A stretch of DNA of 13,558 bases from JBOHER01 sp050701115 (GCA_050701115.1 JBOHER010000492.1:1-13558); one strand, 5' to 3'. Shown: positions 6,712 to 13,250, counted from the stretch's first letter. Translations and numbers: made by a program. The notes: generated by a model not told the origin, from the sequence alone.

Positions 6712-7212
6712 ATGGCTTCCCGTATCGAGCACCGTGCCGAGTTCAAGCACCCCCTTGACCAGGTGCTTTCCGCGATGTCCTCGAAGGACGCCCTCACCGA
6801 GCAGCTCGCGGAGATCGGCGGCCACAACGCCGCACTGCTCGACCACAGCACCTCGGCGACCGGAGTCAGCTACACCCTGCGCCAGGGTGTGCCCGCCGAC
6901 AAGCTGCCTGGAGCCGTCCGCGGCCTGCACCCCGGCGACCTGATGGTGCGGCGTGAGCAAACCTGGGAGCGCGTCGAGGCCGACCGGGCGAGGGGAACCG
7001 CACACGCGCACGTTTCGGGTATCCCCGGCGACATCCGCGCCGACACGGAACTGATCGGCAACGACGACCGGACCGAATGGCGCGTCACCGGCGAGGTGAA
7101 GGTGCGCATCCCGCTGCTCGGCGGCAAACTCGAGCGCACCATCTCCGAGCAGGTGACCAGGCTGATGGTGCGCGAAGGCCGGTTCATCGCCGAGCGGCTC
7201 GCGCAGCGCTGA
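6712..7212 (+). CDS. DUF2505 protein (Rv0481c-like)
   Basis: A 166-residue protein of DUF2505, a START/SRPBCC-like fold of unknown ligand. It opens with MASRIEHRAEFKHPLDQVL, as family members do, followed by GVSYTLRQGVPADKLPGAVRG, a central beta strand run (TEWRVTGEVKVRIPLLGGKLE) and a long C-terminal amphipathic helix. The helix ends at RFIAERLAQR. It has no signal peptide or transmembrane segment. The ATG at 6712 has no Shine-Dalgarno but a TANNNT box seven nt upstream, so a leaderless transcript is likely. The divergent arrangement with murB is the same as Rv0481c/Rv0482, which supports orthology. The longer open frame beginning at 6655 would overlap murB and is not used. A role in lipid or small-molecule binding is only implied by the fold. 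Confidence 0.88.
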   Translation: MASRIEHRAEFKHPLDQVLSAMSSKDALTEQLAEIGGHNAALLDHSTSATGVSYTLRQGVPADKLPGAVRGLHPGDLMVRREQTWERVEADRARGTAHAHVSGIPGDIRADTELIGNDDRTEWRVTGEVKVRIPLLGGKLERTISEQVTRLMVREGRFIAERLAQR

Positions 7213-7262
7213 CCCCGCACGCGGACCGGGCGCCAGCAGGCCATTTGAGACAATCACCGGTC

Positions 7263-8153
7263 GTGGAGACCTCAGAGCGCCGGTACGTGATCACCTTCGG
7301 CTGCCCGGACCGGACCGGTATCGTCGCGCGGATCGCGACCTTCCTCGCCGAGAACGGCGGCTGGATCGTCGAAGCGGCCTACCACACCGATCCGGACACC
7401 GGCTGGTTCTTCACCCGCCAGGAGGTGCGTGCGGACTCACTGCCGTTCGGCGTCGATGAACTGCGGGAGCGGTTCGGTCCGGTGGCCGCCGCACTGGGTG
7501 CCGACGCCGATCAGGACAACGGGTCGCACTGGCGGATCGCCGACACCGGGGTACGCCGCCGGGTCGTGCTCCTGGTGTCCAAGGAAGGCCACTGTCTCTA
7601 CGACCTGCTCGGCCGGGTCGCCGCCGGTGAACTCGACGTCGAGCTGTGCGCCGTGGTCGGCAACCACGCAGAGCTGGGCGATATCACCCGCGCGCACGGC
7701 ATCCCGTTCCACCACATCCCGTTCCCGAGCGATCCCGGCGGCAAGGCGACCGCGTTCAAGCAGCTGGCCGAGATCGTCGACGCGCACGATCCGCACGCCA
7801 TCGTGCTCGCCCGGTTCATGCAGATCCTGCCGCTCGAACTCTGCGCGGCGTGGGCGGGACGAGCGTTGAACATCCACCACAGCTTCCTGCCCTCGTTCGT
7901 CGGTGCACGCCCGTACCACCAGGCCCACACGCGGGGCGTGAAGCTGATCGGCGCGACCTGCCACTACGTGACGGCTGAGCTCGACGAGGGGCCGATCGTC
8001 GAGCAGGACGTGATCAGGGTCGGCCACGGCGACACGATCGCCGACATGGTGCGCAAGGGTCGCGACATCGAGAAGGTGGTGCTGGCCCGCGGGCTGCGCT
8101 GGCACCTGGAGAACCGCGTCCTCGTGCACGCGGGCCGCACCGTGGTGTTCTAA
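7263..8153 (+). CDS. purU: Formyltetrahydrofolate deformylase
   Basis: Hydrolyses 10-formyltetrahydrofolate to formate and tetrahydrofolate, balancing one-carbon pools and supplying formate for purine synthesis. The product is 296 residues. An N-terminal ACT domain (about 7-85; YVITFGCPDRTGIVARIATFL) is followed by a formyltransferase-like domain (VVLLVSKEGHCLYDLL onward). The catalytic triad Asn203, His205, Asp241 lies in LNIHHSFLPSF and AELDEGPI. The N-to-D interval of 38 equals that of E. coli PurN (106 to 144). Start: GTG 7263, with no Shine-Dalgarno and a GACAAT box eight nt before it, again compatible with leaderless initiation. An open frame to 7077 would overlap DUF2505. It lies 50 nt after the DUF2505 gene and its stop is five nt from the stop of the convergent SRPBCC gene. 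Confidence 0.95.
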   Translation: METSERRYVITFGCPDRTGIVARIATFLAENGGWIVEAAYHTDPDTGWFFTRQEVRADSLPFGVDELRERFGPVAAALGADADQDNGSHWRIADTGVRRRVVLLVSKEGHCLYDLLGRVAAGELDVELCAVVGNHAELGDITRAHGIPFHHIPFPSDPGGKATAFKQLAEIVDAHDPHAIVLARFMQILPLELCAAWAGRALNIHHSFLPSFVGARPYHQAHTRGVKLIGATCHYVTAELDEGPIVEQDVIRVGHGDTIADMVRKGRDIEKVVLARGLRWHLENRVLVHAGRTVVF

Positions 8154-8158
8154 AAGGC

Positions 8159-8602
8159 TCAGCCCTGCGCGGCGAGCTCGTCGAGCTTGCCCAGCATGCC
8201 GTCATAGATTCGCTTGAGGCCTGCGGGCGCGAAGATGCCCTCGAAGAAGCCGCCGATGCCACCCGCGCCCTGCCAGGTCGTTTCCACCCGCACGACGCTG
8301 GACTCACCGTCGGGACGCACCGTCCACGTGGTCACCATGCTTGAGTTCCCATCGGTCTCCACCACGGTGCCCTTGGCGGGCTCGGTGATCGTGGCGACCA
8401 CGTCCCGCGAGCGCTTCGAGGTCGCCTGCAGCGTCCAGCTGGCCTTGGTGCCCGCGCCGGAGCCACCCGCGAGGACCTGGTACTCGCGGTAGTGGTCGGT
8501 CAAGATCTTCGGCCGGGTGCTCGCGTAGTCGGCGACGAGCGTACCGACCTTGTCGGCGGGTGCGGCGATCGTGCGCTCAGCGCTGGCAGTGACCTGTCCC
8601 AT
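8159..8602 (-). CDS. SRPBCC-family (polyketide cyclase/dehydrase-like) protein
   Basis: A 147-residue single-domain START/Bet v1-like protein with a hydrophobic ligand pocket. It opens ASAERTIAAPADKVGTLVADY, continues with YQVLAGGSGAGTKASWTL, VVETDGNSSMVTTWTVRP and VRVETTWQGAGGIGGFFEGIFAP, and ends in a long C-terminal helix. The order is typical of the Polyketide_cyc2 group. No catalytic residues can be assigned, and a biosynthetic role is not implied, because such genes are common housekeeping hypotheticals in actinobacteria. The ATG at 8602 has an ideal AGGAGG six nt upstream. It is probably the last gene of the DUF2516-YbaK-SRPBCC operon, 45 nt after the YbaK gene, and faces purU tail to tail with only five nt between stop codons. 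Confidence 0.85.
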   Translation of the reverse strand: MGQVTASAERTIAAPADKVGTLVADYASTRPKILTDHYREYQVLAGGSGAGTKASWTLQATSKRSRDVVATITEPAKGTVVETDGNSSMVTTWTVRPDGESSVVRVETTWQGAGGIGGFFEGIFAPAGLKRIYDGMLGKLDELAAQG

Positions 8603-8647
8603 GCGGATCCTCCTGTGTCCATTCCCATGTCTTGTGCGAACGTCGGG

Positions 8648-9199
8648 TTAGTCCTGCTGAGCCAGCCGGTCGATGACCTCCGCGCCGGGTAACCGGGTCA
8701 GGAAGCTTCCGCTGACCAGGAGCTTGCTGCCGCGCACACCGCTACCGATGACCAGTTCGGGTGCCGCGGCAACCGCGGCGTCGATCAGGATCGGCCACCC
8801 GGTGGGCAATCCGATCGGCGTGATTCCGCCGAAGGCCATGCCGGTGCGCTGCACCGCATCGTCCACCGCGGCGAAGGACGCCTTGCGCACATCAAGCCTG
8901 CGCTTGATCACCCCGTTGACGTCGGCGCGGGTGGTGGCCAGTACCAGGGCAGCCGCATAGCGGACTTCGCCCGCCCGTTTGCCCGCGACGACAACACAGT
9001 TGGCCGAGGCCGCCAGCGGCGCAGAGTAAGCCGCACAGAACGCTGCGGTGTCGGCCAGCTCGGGGTCGATCTCGGCGACGCCAACGGTTGCGTCCGGGTC
9101 GTGTTCTTTCAGCGCCTGCGCGACCACATCCGCGAGCAGATCGGGACGGTCGGCAACCGGAACCACGCGCAAGGTCCCTGCCACACTCCACGTCGTCAT
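8648..9199 (-). CDS. YbaK/EbsC-family aminoacyl-tRNA deacylase-like protein
   Basis: Proteins of this fold hydrolyse mischarged tRNAs (Cys-tRNA(Pro) or Ala-tRNA(Pro)) in trans; the substrate here is not known. The 183-residue product has the family layout. It has an N-terminal region with VGVAEIDPELADTAAF, the core NCVVVAGKRAGEVRYAAALVLATTRAD, KRRLDVRKASFA, the highly conserved FGGITPIGLP loop and GSGVRGSKLLVSG near the end. Start: ATG 9199 (MTTWSV); the open frame continues to 9505 across the DUF2516 gene and is not coding there. The start is five nt after the DUF2516 stop and lacks a clear Shine-Dalgarno, so translation is probably coupled to DUF2516. The substrate class (Ybak, ProX or other) cannot be settled by eye. 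Confidence 0.88.
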   Translation of the reverse strand: MTTWSVAGTLRVVPVADRPDLLADVVAQALKEHDPDATVGVAEIDPELADTAAFCAAYSAPLAASANCVVVAGKRAGEVRYAAALVLATTRADVNGVIKRRLDVRKASFAAVDDAVQRTGMAFGGITPIGLPTGWPILIDAAVAAAPELVIGSGVRGSKLLVSGSFLTRLPGAEVIDRLAQQD

Positions 9200-9204
9200 G
9201 CGCG

Positions 9205-9501
9205 CTACCAGTTGCGGCCGCCGCGCTGCACTTCGATGAGCTTCGGGCGGACGTCGACGAGGTAGACCAACACCGCGACCAAGCCCGCGATCCAGAACAG
9301 CATTCCGAAGTCGGCGGGGCCGAAGACGAGCAACGCGAGCGTCCCGGCACCGGTGATGCCCGCCCACGCCGGTTTGCTCAGCCGATCGGCTGCGGCGTAG
9401 GCGTCGGAACGCTGGATGAGGGCGTGCACGAACGCGTACACGCCGACGGGCAACGCGACCCATTTGATGGTAGTGAGGATCAGCCAAGCTGCGTACGACA
9501 C
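9205..9501 (-). CDS. DUF2516 small membrane protein (Rv0476-like)
   Basis: A 98-residue predicted integral membrane protein of DUF2516, of unknown function. Hydrophobic segments lie at about 5-28, 46-61 and 65-82. Between the first two is the family motif YAFVHALIQRSDAYAAADRL, and the protein ends with YLVDVRPKLIEVQRG, like the mycobacterial protein. I place the start at GTG 9501 because TACGCT ends exactly six nt before it. A TTG at 9525 would add eight residues and cover that promoter box. It probably founds an operon with YbaK and SRPBCC genes. It lies directly after the hbhA terminator, and Rv0476 likewise follows hbhA. Confidence 0.85.
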   Translation of the reverse strand: MSYAAWLILTTIKWVALPVGVYAFVHALIQRSDAYAAADRLSKPAWAGITGAGTLALLVFGPADFGMLFWIAGLVAVLVYLVDVRPKLIEVQRGGRNW

Positions 9502-9507
9502 ACATCT

Positions 9508-9513
9508 AGCGTA
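9508..9513 (-). promoter_or_regulatory. -10 box for leaderless DUF2516 transcript
   Basis: Minus-strand TACGCT matches TANNNT and is followed by AGATGT and then the GTG start, placing transcription initiation at the start codon. A TTGTCC about 19 nt upstream is a weak -35 candidate. It lies between the hbhA terminator hairpin and the gene, where a new promoter is needed. Confidence 0.5.
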
Positions 9514-9567
9514 CGGCCGTGCCAAGCGTGGCGGACAACCGCCGCGAAAAGCTGCCCTCTACACAGC

Positions 9568-9606
9568 TGAGCCCCGGCACCTGTCGGGGGAAGGTGCCGG
9601 GGCTCA
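9568..9606 (-). terminator. Strong terminator hairpin after the hbhA-like gene
   Basis: A perfect 15-bp stem (9568-9582 with 9592-9606) encloses a nine-nt loop, 19 nt past the hbhA stop in transcription direction. The stem is GC-rich with no U-run immediately after it. It separates the XRE-hbhA transcript from the DUF2516 operon. Confidence 0.85.
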
Positions 9607-9625
9607 ACCGGTGGTTACCGCAGAC

Positions 9626-10324
9626 TCACTTGGTGGTCTTCGGGGCCTTCTTCGCGGGGGCCGTCTTGGCGGGGGCCTTCGCGGTGGCGGTGCGACGAGT
9701 GCTGCTCGCGGTCCGCGGGCTGGTCGCGTTCGCGGCCTTGCGGCTCACGCTGCGAGTCTCGGAAGCGAGCTCGGCGCCGGCCTCGGAAACCTTCTCCGCG
9801 GCGGCGTCGGCGGCCTTCTTCACCCGGACGGCAGCCTTCTCACCGGTCGAGCGGGTGCGCTTGGTGATCTTGGCCAGCACGTCCTCGACGCGCTCACGAG
9901 CGTCGCCGGTGGCGTCCTCGACGCGCTCCTGCGCGGTCTCGAGGGCCTCCTGCAGCTGCTCGAGCGCCTTCTTGATCTGCGGCTGCGCCAGGATCTGGTC
10001 GAGCGCCTCCTCGCCGGACTCGGTCAGCTTCTCGTACAGCTTCCGAGCCGCCTCGGTGTAGTCCTCGACGACCTTGCGCAGCTCGGCCGGGTCAAGCTTC
10101 TCACGCAACTGCTCGACGTCCTTGGGCAGCTCGTCGAAGTTCTTCTTGGCGGTCTCGCTGGTCTCGGTCACGCGCTCCCTGGTCTTGTTCACCGCGTCGA
10201 CGACCGCCTGGCTGGCCAGGTTGCCCGCGCCCAGCGCCGCGAGCAGCGGCGTGCGGACCTGGTCGATGGCGGTGTTGACCTGCTCGCGAACCTTGTTCAA
10301 GTCTTCCTTGGTGGGACGGGTCAT
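9626..10324 (-). CDS. hbhA: HbhA-like lysine/alanine-tailed coiled-coil protein
   Basis: Homologue of the mycobacterial heparin-binding hemagglutinin (Rv0475), an adhesin at the cell surface that has also been linked to lipid bodies. The 232-residue product is almost entirely helical. The conserved TPLLAALGAGNLA lies at 25-37, a long coiled coil runs from about 40 to 180 (NFDELPKDVEQLREKLDPAELRKVVEDY is closely HbhA-like), and a Lys/Ala/Pro/Thr tail ends KAPAKTAPAKKAPKTTK. The tail is shorter and more Thr/Arg-rich than the repeated Lys-Ala tail of M. tuberculosis HbhA. It has no signal peptide, as in HbhA. Whether it binds glycosaminoglycans in this organism is unknown; a cell-wall or membrane structural role is equally possible. 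ATG 10324 has GAGGAG ten nt upstream; the XRE stop lies between, so the two are translationally linked. Confidence 0.88.
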   Translation of the reverse strand: MTRPTKEDLNKVREQVNTAIDQVRTPLLAALGAGNLASQAVVDAVNKTRERVTETSETAKKNFDELPKDVEQLREKLDPAELRKVVEDYTEAARKLYEKLTESGEEALDQILAQPQIKKALEQLQEALETAQERVEDATGDARERVEDVLAKITKRTRSTGEKAAVRVKKAADAAAEKVSEAGAELASETRSVSRKAANATSPRTASSTRRTATAKAPAKTAPAKKAPKTTK

Positions 10325-10331
10325 ATTGAGA

Positions 10332-10898
10332 TCACTCCTCGTTGGCTGCGGCCCCAGCGGGCTCTGCAGTTGTTGTGAATGTTCCTGCGTTGTTCAGCTC
10401 CGCACCGGATCCCTCGGGTGAGGGGGATGCCGATGAGGACTGCTCCTGCGGCGACTGCTTCGCCGAGTTCTCCCGGCGAAACGACTCGTACACATCGAGC
10501 AGAACCTGCTTCTGCCGCTCGGTGAGTTCGGTGTCCGCTCGAACAGAGTCGGAAACCGGCCCTCCGGTTGGCAGATCCAAGATTCCTGCCTGGATATAGA
10601 GCGCTTCGGCTGAGATGCGCAAACCCTTGGCTATCTGCTGCAAGATCTCCGCACTCGGCTTACGCACACCCCGCTCGATTTGACTCAAGTACGGGTTGGA
10701 CACTCCGGCCAGTTTGGAAAGCTGGCGCAACGAGATCTTGGCGTTTGCCCGCTGCTGCCGGATGTACTCCCCGATATCGCGACCGATGTCGGCGACCTTG
10801 CCGATCGGCTTGCCTGATGGGTTGCCGGTGGCCGCGGTTTCTACACCTGTGCCAACGGCGGGCGCGCCCGAGTCCTGACTCGTGCTCAAATCGGGCAT
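10332..10898 (-). CDS. XRE-family transcriptional regulator (Rv0474-like)
   Basis: A 188-residue DNA-binding protein. A disordered N-terminus of about 40 residues precedes a helix-turn-helix domain at about 43-106: IGEYIRQQRANAKISLRQLS, the turn AGVSNPYLSQIERGVRKPS with recognition helix near 68-77, and the HTH_3 ending EALYIQAGIL. A helical segment ERQKQVLLDVYESFRRE follows, then an acidic, Ser/Pro/Glu-rich tail. The layout matches the regulator next to hbhA in mycobacteria. ATG 10898 has a near-ideal AAGGAGG eight nt upstream. Its promoter carries a perfect inverted repeat on the -35 box, which makes autoregulation of the XRE-hbhA operon likely. Effector and targets are unknown. Confidence 0.92.
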   Translation of the reverse strand: MPDLSTSQDSGAPAVGTGVETAATGNPSGKPIGKVADIGRDIGEYIRQQRANAKISLRQLSKLAGVSNPYLSQIERGVRKPSAEILQQIAKGLRISAEALYIQAGILDLPTGGPVSDSVRADTELTERQKQVLLDVYESFRRENSAKQSPQEQSSSASPSPEGSGAELNNAGTFTTTAEPAGAAANEE

Positions 10899-10925
10899 TT
10901 AGCCCACCTCCTTGCGATAAACCCC

Positions 10926-10954
10926 ATCCTATGCTGGACTGCTAGCAATTGCAA
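10926..10954 (-). promoter_or_regulatory. Promoter of the XRE-hbhA operon
   Basis: Minus-strand TTGCAA (10954-10949), a 17-nt spacer, then TAGGAT (10931-10926). This is the best sigma-70-like promoter in the window. Transcription would start near 10919, giving a leader of about 20 nt that contains the AAGGAGG ribosome binding site. Confidence 0.75.
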
Positions 10955-10969
10955 GCACCATGCTTGCAA
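10940..10969. promoter_or_regulatory. Operator-like inverted repeat on the XRE promoter
   Basis: Arms TTGCAAGCA (10949-10957) and TGCTTGCAA (10961-10969) form a perfect 9-3-9 inverted repeat. A third near-copy, TTGCTAGCA on the minus strand (10948-10940), differs at one position and abuts it inside the promoter spacer. The repeat contains the -35 hexamer of the XRE operon, and its centre is about 52 nt upstream of the divergent methyltransferase start. Binding by the adjacent XRE protein would block its own promoter. The repeat is seen; the binding partner is inferred. Confidence 0.7.
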
Positions 10970-10998
10970 CTATTGGGTGTTAGCTCGCACACCCGGCC

Positions 10999-11004
10999 TA
11001 TGCT
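10999..11004 (+). promoter_or_regulatory. -10 box for leaderless methyltransferase transcript
   Basis: TATGCT fits TANNNT and is followed by exactly six nt and then ATG 11011, so transcription would begin at the start codon. No Shine-Dalgarno precedes the ATG. A TTGGGT 20 nt upstream is a weak -35 candidate. Confidence 0.55.
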
Positions 11005-11010
11005 TAGCGC

Positions 11011-12192
11011 ATGACGGCCGGTGCCGCACTGGGAATCGGCGCCCGCGCCCGGCGGAGGGGGCTGGTACGAACCCTTCGCCGGGAAGGCACGCTGACCGAT
11101 CCACCCTGGATCGACGCGTTCGGATCGGTGCCCCGACACAGCTTCCTCAGCACATTTTTCGTACCGGACGAGGCCGGCTGGATTGCGCTCATGCGCGGCG
11201 ATCACGGGTGGCTTGACCTGGTCTATGCCAACGAAGTGCTGGTAACGCAACTTGACGGTGATGCAACGCGGTGGAAAACAGCCCGCGAACACGGTCCCAT
11301 TGACGGCATTCCGACCAGTTCGTCCAGCATGCCGTCGATTATGGCGATCATGTTAGAAGAGTTGCTGGTCGTTCCTGGTATGTCGGTGCTGGAGATCGGA
11401 ACCGGCACCGGCTACAACGCCGCGCTGCTGTGCCAGCGCCTCGGTGACTCGCGTGTGTCCACAGTGGACATCGATGCCGAGCTGGTGTGGCCTGCCCGCG
11501 AGGCGCTGGACCGGTGCGGCTATCACCCGGTGTGCGAGGTGGCCGACGGCGCGGAGGGCCTGCCGTCAAGGGCACCGTTCGACCGGGTGTTGCTCACCTG
11601 CTCGGTCTCCCGGATACCACCCACACTGCTGCGCCAGACCCGGCCCGGCGGCATCATCGTGACCACACTGAATCGCCCGATCGGGGCAGGCCTGGTCCGG
11701 CTCACCGTGGACAACGGCGAGCACGCACACGGCCGGGTACTGCCTGGGGACGGCCGGTTCATGCCATTACGCGCCCACCGTCTCGCCGACGCCCGCCGCC
11801 TGCTCGACCGGCTCCCGCCCGCGGACCCCGAGGCTGCGGCGCCGACCGCGATTCCGATCGGAGCGGTGCTGCGGCCGACGAGTCCGTTCGAGTTCTTCGC
11901 CGGGCTGGCCTTGCCTGGGGTGCTGGCCGTGCAGACCCTCGACGACGAGCCGGACACCTACCTGGTGCACGGCGACGGATCCTGGGTCTGCCACTACCCG
12001 TGGCGCGGTGGGTATGTGGTGGACCAGGGCGGCCCGCGCAGGCTGTGGGACGACCTGGAAGCCGGTTACGCCCGCTGGCAGGACCTGGGCAAGCCGACGC
12101 GCAGCCGATTCGGAATCACGGTGGACACCGACGGCCAGCATCTCTGGCTGGACGTACCCGACAGCGAGCACCGGTGGCCGCTGGGCTCATGA
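11011..12192 (+). CDS. PIMT-like SAM methyltransferase with C-terminal extension
   Basis: A class I SAM-dependent methyltransferase related to protein L-isoaspartate O-methyltransferase. Of 393 residues, the N-terminus has the PIMT-like SVPRHSFL (39-46), then a Ser-rich substrate loop TSSSSMPSIMAIMLEELL, motif I VLEIGTGTGYN (126-136), VSTVDIDAEL as the acidic motif, and FDRVLLTCSVSRIPPTLL with RPGGIIVTTL. About 150 residues follow that ordinary PIMT (about 220 residues) lacks, including SPFEFFAGLALPGV and DGSWVCHYPWRGGYV. This build resembles methyltransferases of lanthipeptide (FxLD) and ATP-grasp peptide (graspetide) clusters. However, no precursor peptide, lanthionine synthetase or ATP-grasp gene is visible here, so repair of damaged protein or an orphan modification role are alternatives. 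ATG 11011 is leaderless by layout. It is divergent from the XRE regulator and may share its operator. Confidence 0.85.
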   Translation: MTAGAALGIGARARRRGLVRTLRREGTLTDPPWIDAFGSVPRHSFLSTFFVPDEAGWIALMRGDHGWLDLVYANEVLVTQLDGDATRWKTAREHGPIDGIPTSSSSMPSIMAIMLEELLVVPGMSVLEIGTGTGYNAALLCQRLGDSRVSTVDIDAELVWPAREALDRCGYHPVCEVADGAEGLPSRAPFDRVLLTCSVSRIPPTLLRQTRPGGIIVTTLNRPIGAGLVRLTVDNGEHAHGRVLPGDGRFMPLRAHRLADARRLLDRLPPADPEAAAPTAIPIGAVLRPTSPFEFFAGLALPGVLAVQTLDDEPDTYLVHGDGSWVCHYPWRGGYVVDQGGPRRLWDDLEAGYARWQDLGKPTRSRFGITVDTDGQHLWLDVPDSEHRWPLGS

Positions 12193-12227
12193 GCGCGGGC
12201 TCCGGTCAGGAGCGGCGTGCGCGCTCA
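12190..12227. terminator. Bidirectional terminator holding both stop codons
   Basis: An outer 8-bp stem (TGAGCGCG 12190-12197 with CGCGCTCA 12220-12227) encloses an inner stem GCTCC/GGAGC (12199-12203 with 12209-12213). The methyltransferase TGA is in the left arm, and the convergent kinase-like gene ends in the inner loop. With only 13 nt between the genes, this is the only room for termination in either direction. Confidence 0.5.
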
Positions 12228-12850
12228 CGAGCCCACCTCACCTGCACCCACTGGACTCCCGCATCCACGGCGGCCTCCAACGGTGCATCGGTGGTGTCGA
12301 ACAATTGCACCGGCGGAGTCATGGCGGCTGCTGACTGCTGCAGCCACTCGTTGAACTCCACCGTCTCCTCGATCCGCGCCTCGTCCCATTCCCGCCACTG
12401 CGGACGCGCGCGCAGTCGCCGGGCCAGCACGGCTGATTCGGCGACCAGTGCGAGGTAGTGGATGTCGGAGAAGAAGACCCGCTCCGGCAGCGACTCGAAC
12501 TCGGCAGGCACCACCGTTCCGCACAGCACCACGGGCCTGCCGTTCTGCTGGATCATCGCCGCCATCCGGAGCCAGGTGGACCGGAATGACGGGTGGCCGT
12601 CGACGTCGTCGCGCAGCCCGCCGGTCCACAACACGTCCTGCTCCAGTACCACCGCACGATCAGCGAGGCGCCCAGCCAAGGCAGGACCGACCGTGGATTT
12701 GCCGCCGCCGCTGGGGCCGGTGAGGGCGAACAGCGGCAGCCGGCGAAACGACCAGCGGTGCCCGCATCGGGCGCACGCCAACCGCTCGGCCTCGACGATC
12801 GGGACCTCCGCACGATCGCCACAGCCCGGGCAGATCTTCAGATCGAGCAA
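12206..12850 (-). CDS. Zinc-ribbon plus P-loop kinase-like NTPase
   Basis: A 214-residue protein with two parts. An N-terminal zinc ribbon has Cys pairs CPGC (Cys7/Cys10) and CARC (Cys26/Cys29), 15 residues apart. A P-loop NTPase then opens LFALTGPSGGGKST (Walker A 45-53) and continues with VVLEQDVLW, a hydrophobic strand PVVLCGTVVP, and an ARRLRARPQWREWD segment like the lid of small-molecule or nucleotide kinases. The substrate cannot be named. The start is the weakest point. The frame extends to 13000 but overlaps the zf-TFIIB gene, so I use TTG 12850, four nt after that gene's stop and just before the first zinc-ribbon cysteine; no Shine-Dalgarno is seen. Downstream coupling to the zf-TFIIB gene is likely. 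Confidence 0.8.
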   Translation of the reverse strand: MLDLKICPGCGDRAEVPIVEAERLACARCGHRWSFRRLPLFALTGPSGGGKSTVGPALAGRLADRAVVLEQDVLWTGGLRDDVDGHPSFRSTWLRMAAMIQQNGRPVVLCGTVVPAEFESLPERVFFSDIHYLALVAESAVLARRLRARPQWREWDEARIEETVEFNEWLQQSAAAMTPPVQLFDTTDAPLEAAVDAGVQWVQVRWARERARRS

Positions 12851-12854
12851 CGCG

Positions 12855-13250
12855 TCAGTCGAACAGGTTCTCGAGGAAGCCGCGCCTGCGCCTGCCGCCG
12901 TGCCCGTAGTGCCGCGGCGAGTCGGAGTACCCACCCCGGTACGGGCGGGGTGAATCCGAGTAGCCCCCGCGGTGGGGCCGCGGCGAGTCGGCGTACCCAC
13001 CCCGGTACGGCCGAGGCGAGTCGGGACGCCCGTAGTGCGGCTGGGCGTGGCCGCCTTGATGCCCCGCAGGCGGCCCTACCGGCCGATACGGCGGTGGGGC
13101 AGCCTGCGCGTAGTAGGCGGACTCGGCGCCGGCGATCTGCTCCATCTCGCCGCGATCCAGGAAGATGCCCTTGCAGCCCTCGCACTGGTCGATGTGGACG
13201 CCGTTCTTGTCGACGGTCTTCATCAGGTTCTGACACTGAGGACAAATCAC
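12855..13250 (-). CDS. zf-TFIIB zinc-ribbon protein with RGGY repeats
   Basis: A 131-residue protein. Its N-terminal zf-TFIIB ribbon has CPQC (Cys3/Cys6) and CEGC (Cys23/Cys26) followed by KGIFLDRGEMEQI, the family hallmark. The middle is a Pro/Gly/Tyr/His-rich disordered region holding three 11-residue repeats of the form DSPRP(Y/H)RGGY(A/S) and a partial fourth. It ends with RRRRGFLENLFD, a basic patch plus short helix common in these proteins. Function is unknown; nucleic-acid or protein binding is plausible from the RGG-like repeats. I choose GTG 13250 (VICPQC). It overlaps the upstream TGA as GTGA and also lies seven nt after a TAGGAT box. An ATG three codons earlier would begin inside that box. 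Confidence 0.85.
   Translation of the reverse strand: MICPQCQNLMKTVDKNGVHIDQCEGCKGIFLDRGEMEQIAGAESAYYAQAAPPPYRPVGPPAGHQGGHAQPHYGRPDSPRPYRGGYADSPRPHRGGYSDSPRPYRGGYSDSPRHYGHGGRRRRGFLENLFD
12924..13022 (-). repeat. Three 33-bp coding tandem repeats (DSPRPxRGGYx)
   Basis: Three consecutive 33-bp units in the zf-TFIIB gene encode 11-residue repeats, with a degenerate fourth unit (DSPRHYGHGG) downstream. Copies differ at a few positions but keep the reading frame, so this is an in-frame expansion of a disordered Arg/Gly/Tyr segment and not a CRISPR array. Confidence 0.85.

Noticed and set aside
8151..8190. Possible terminator between purU and the SRPBCC gene
   Set aside because: Only three-base-pair or loop-less complementarities can be drawn in the five-nt gap and nearby ends; nothing supportable.
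12924..13022. Regular 33-bp repeats suggestive of a CRISPR array
   Set aside because: The repeats are contiguous without unique spacers, stay in frame and encode RGGY units of a zinc-ribbon protein.
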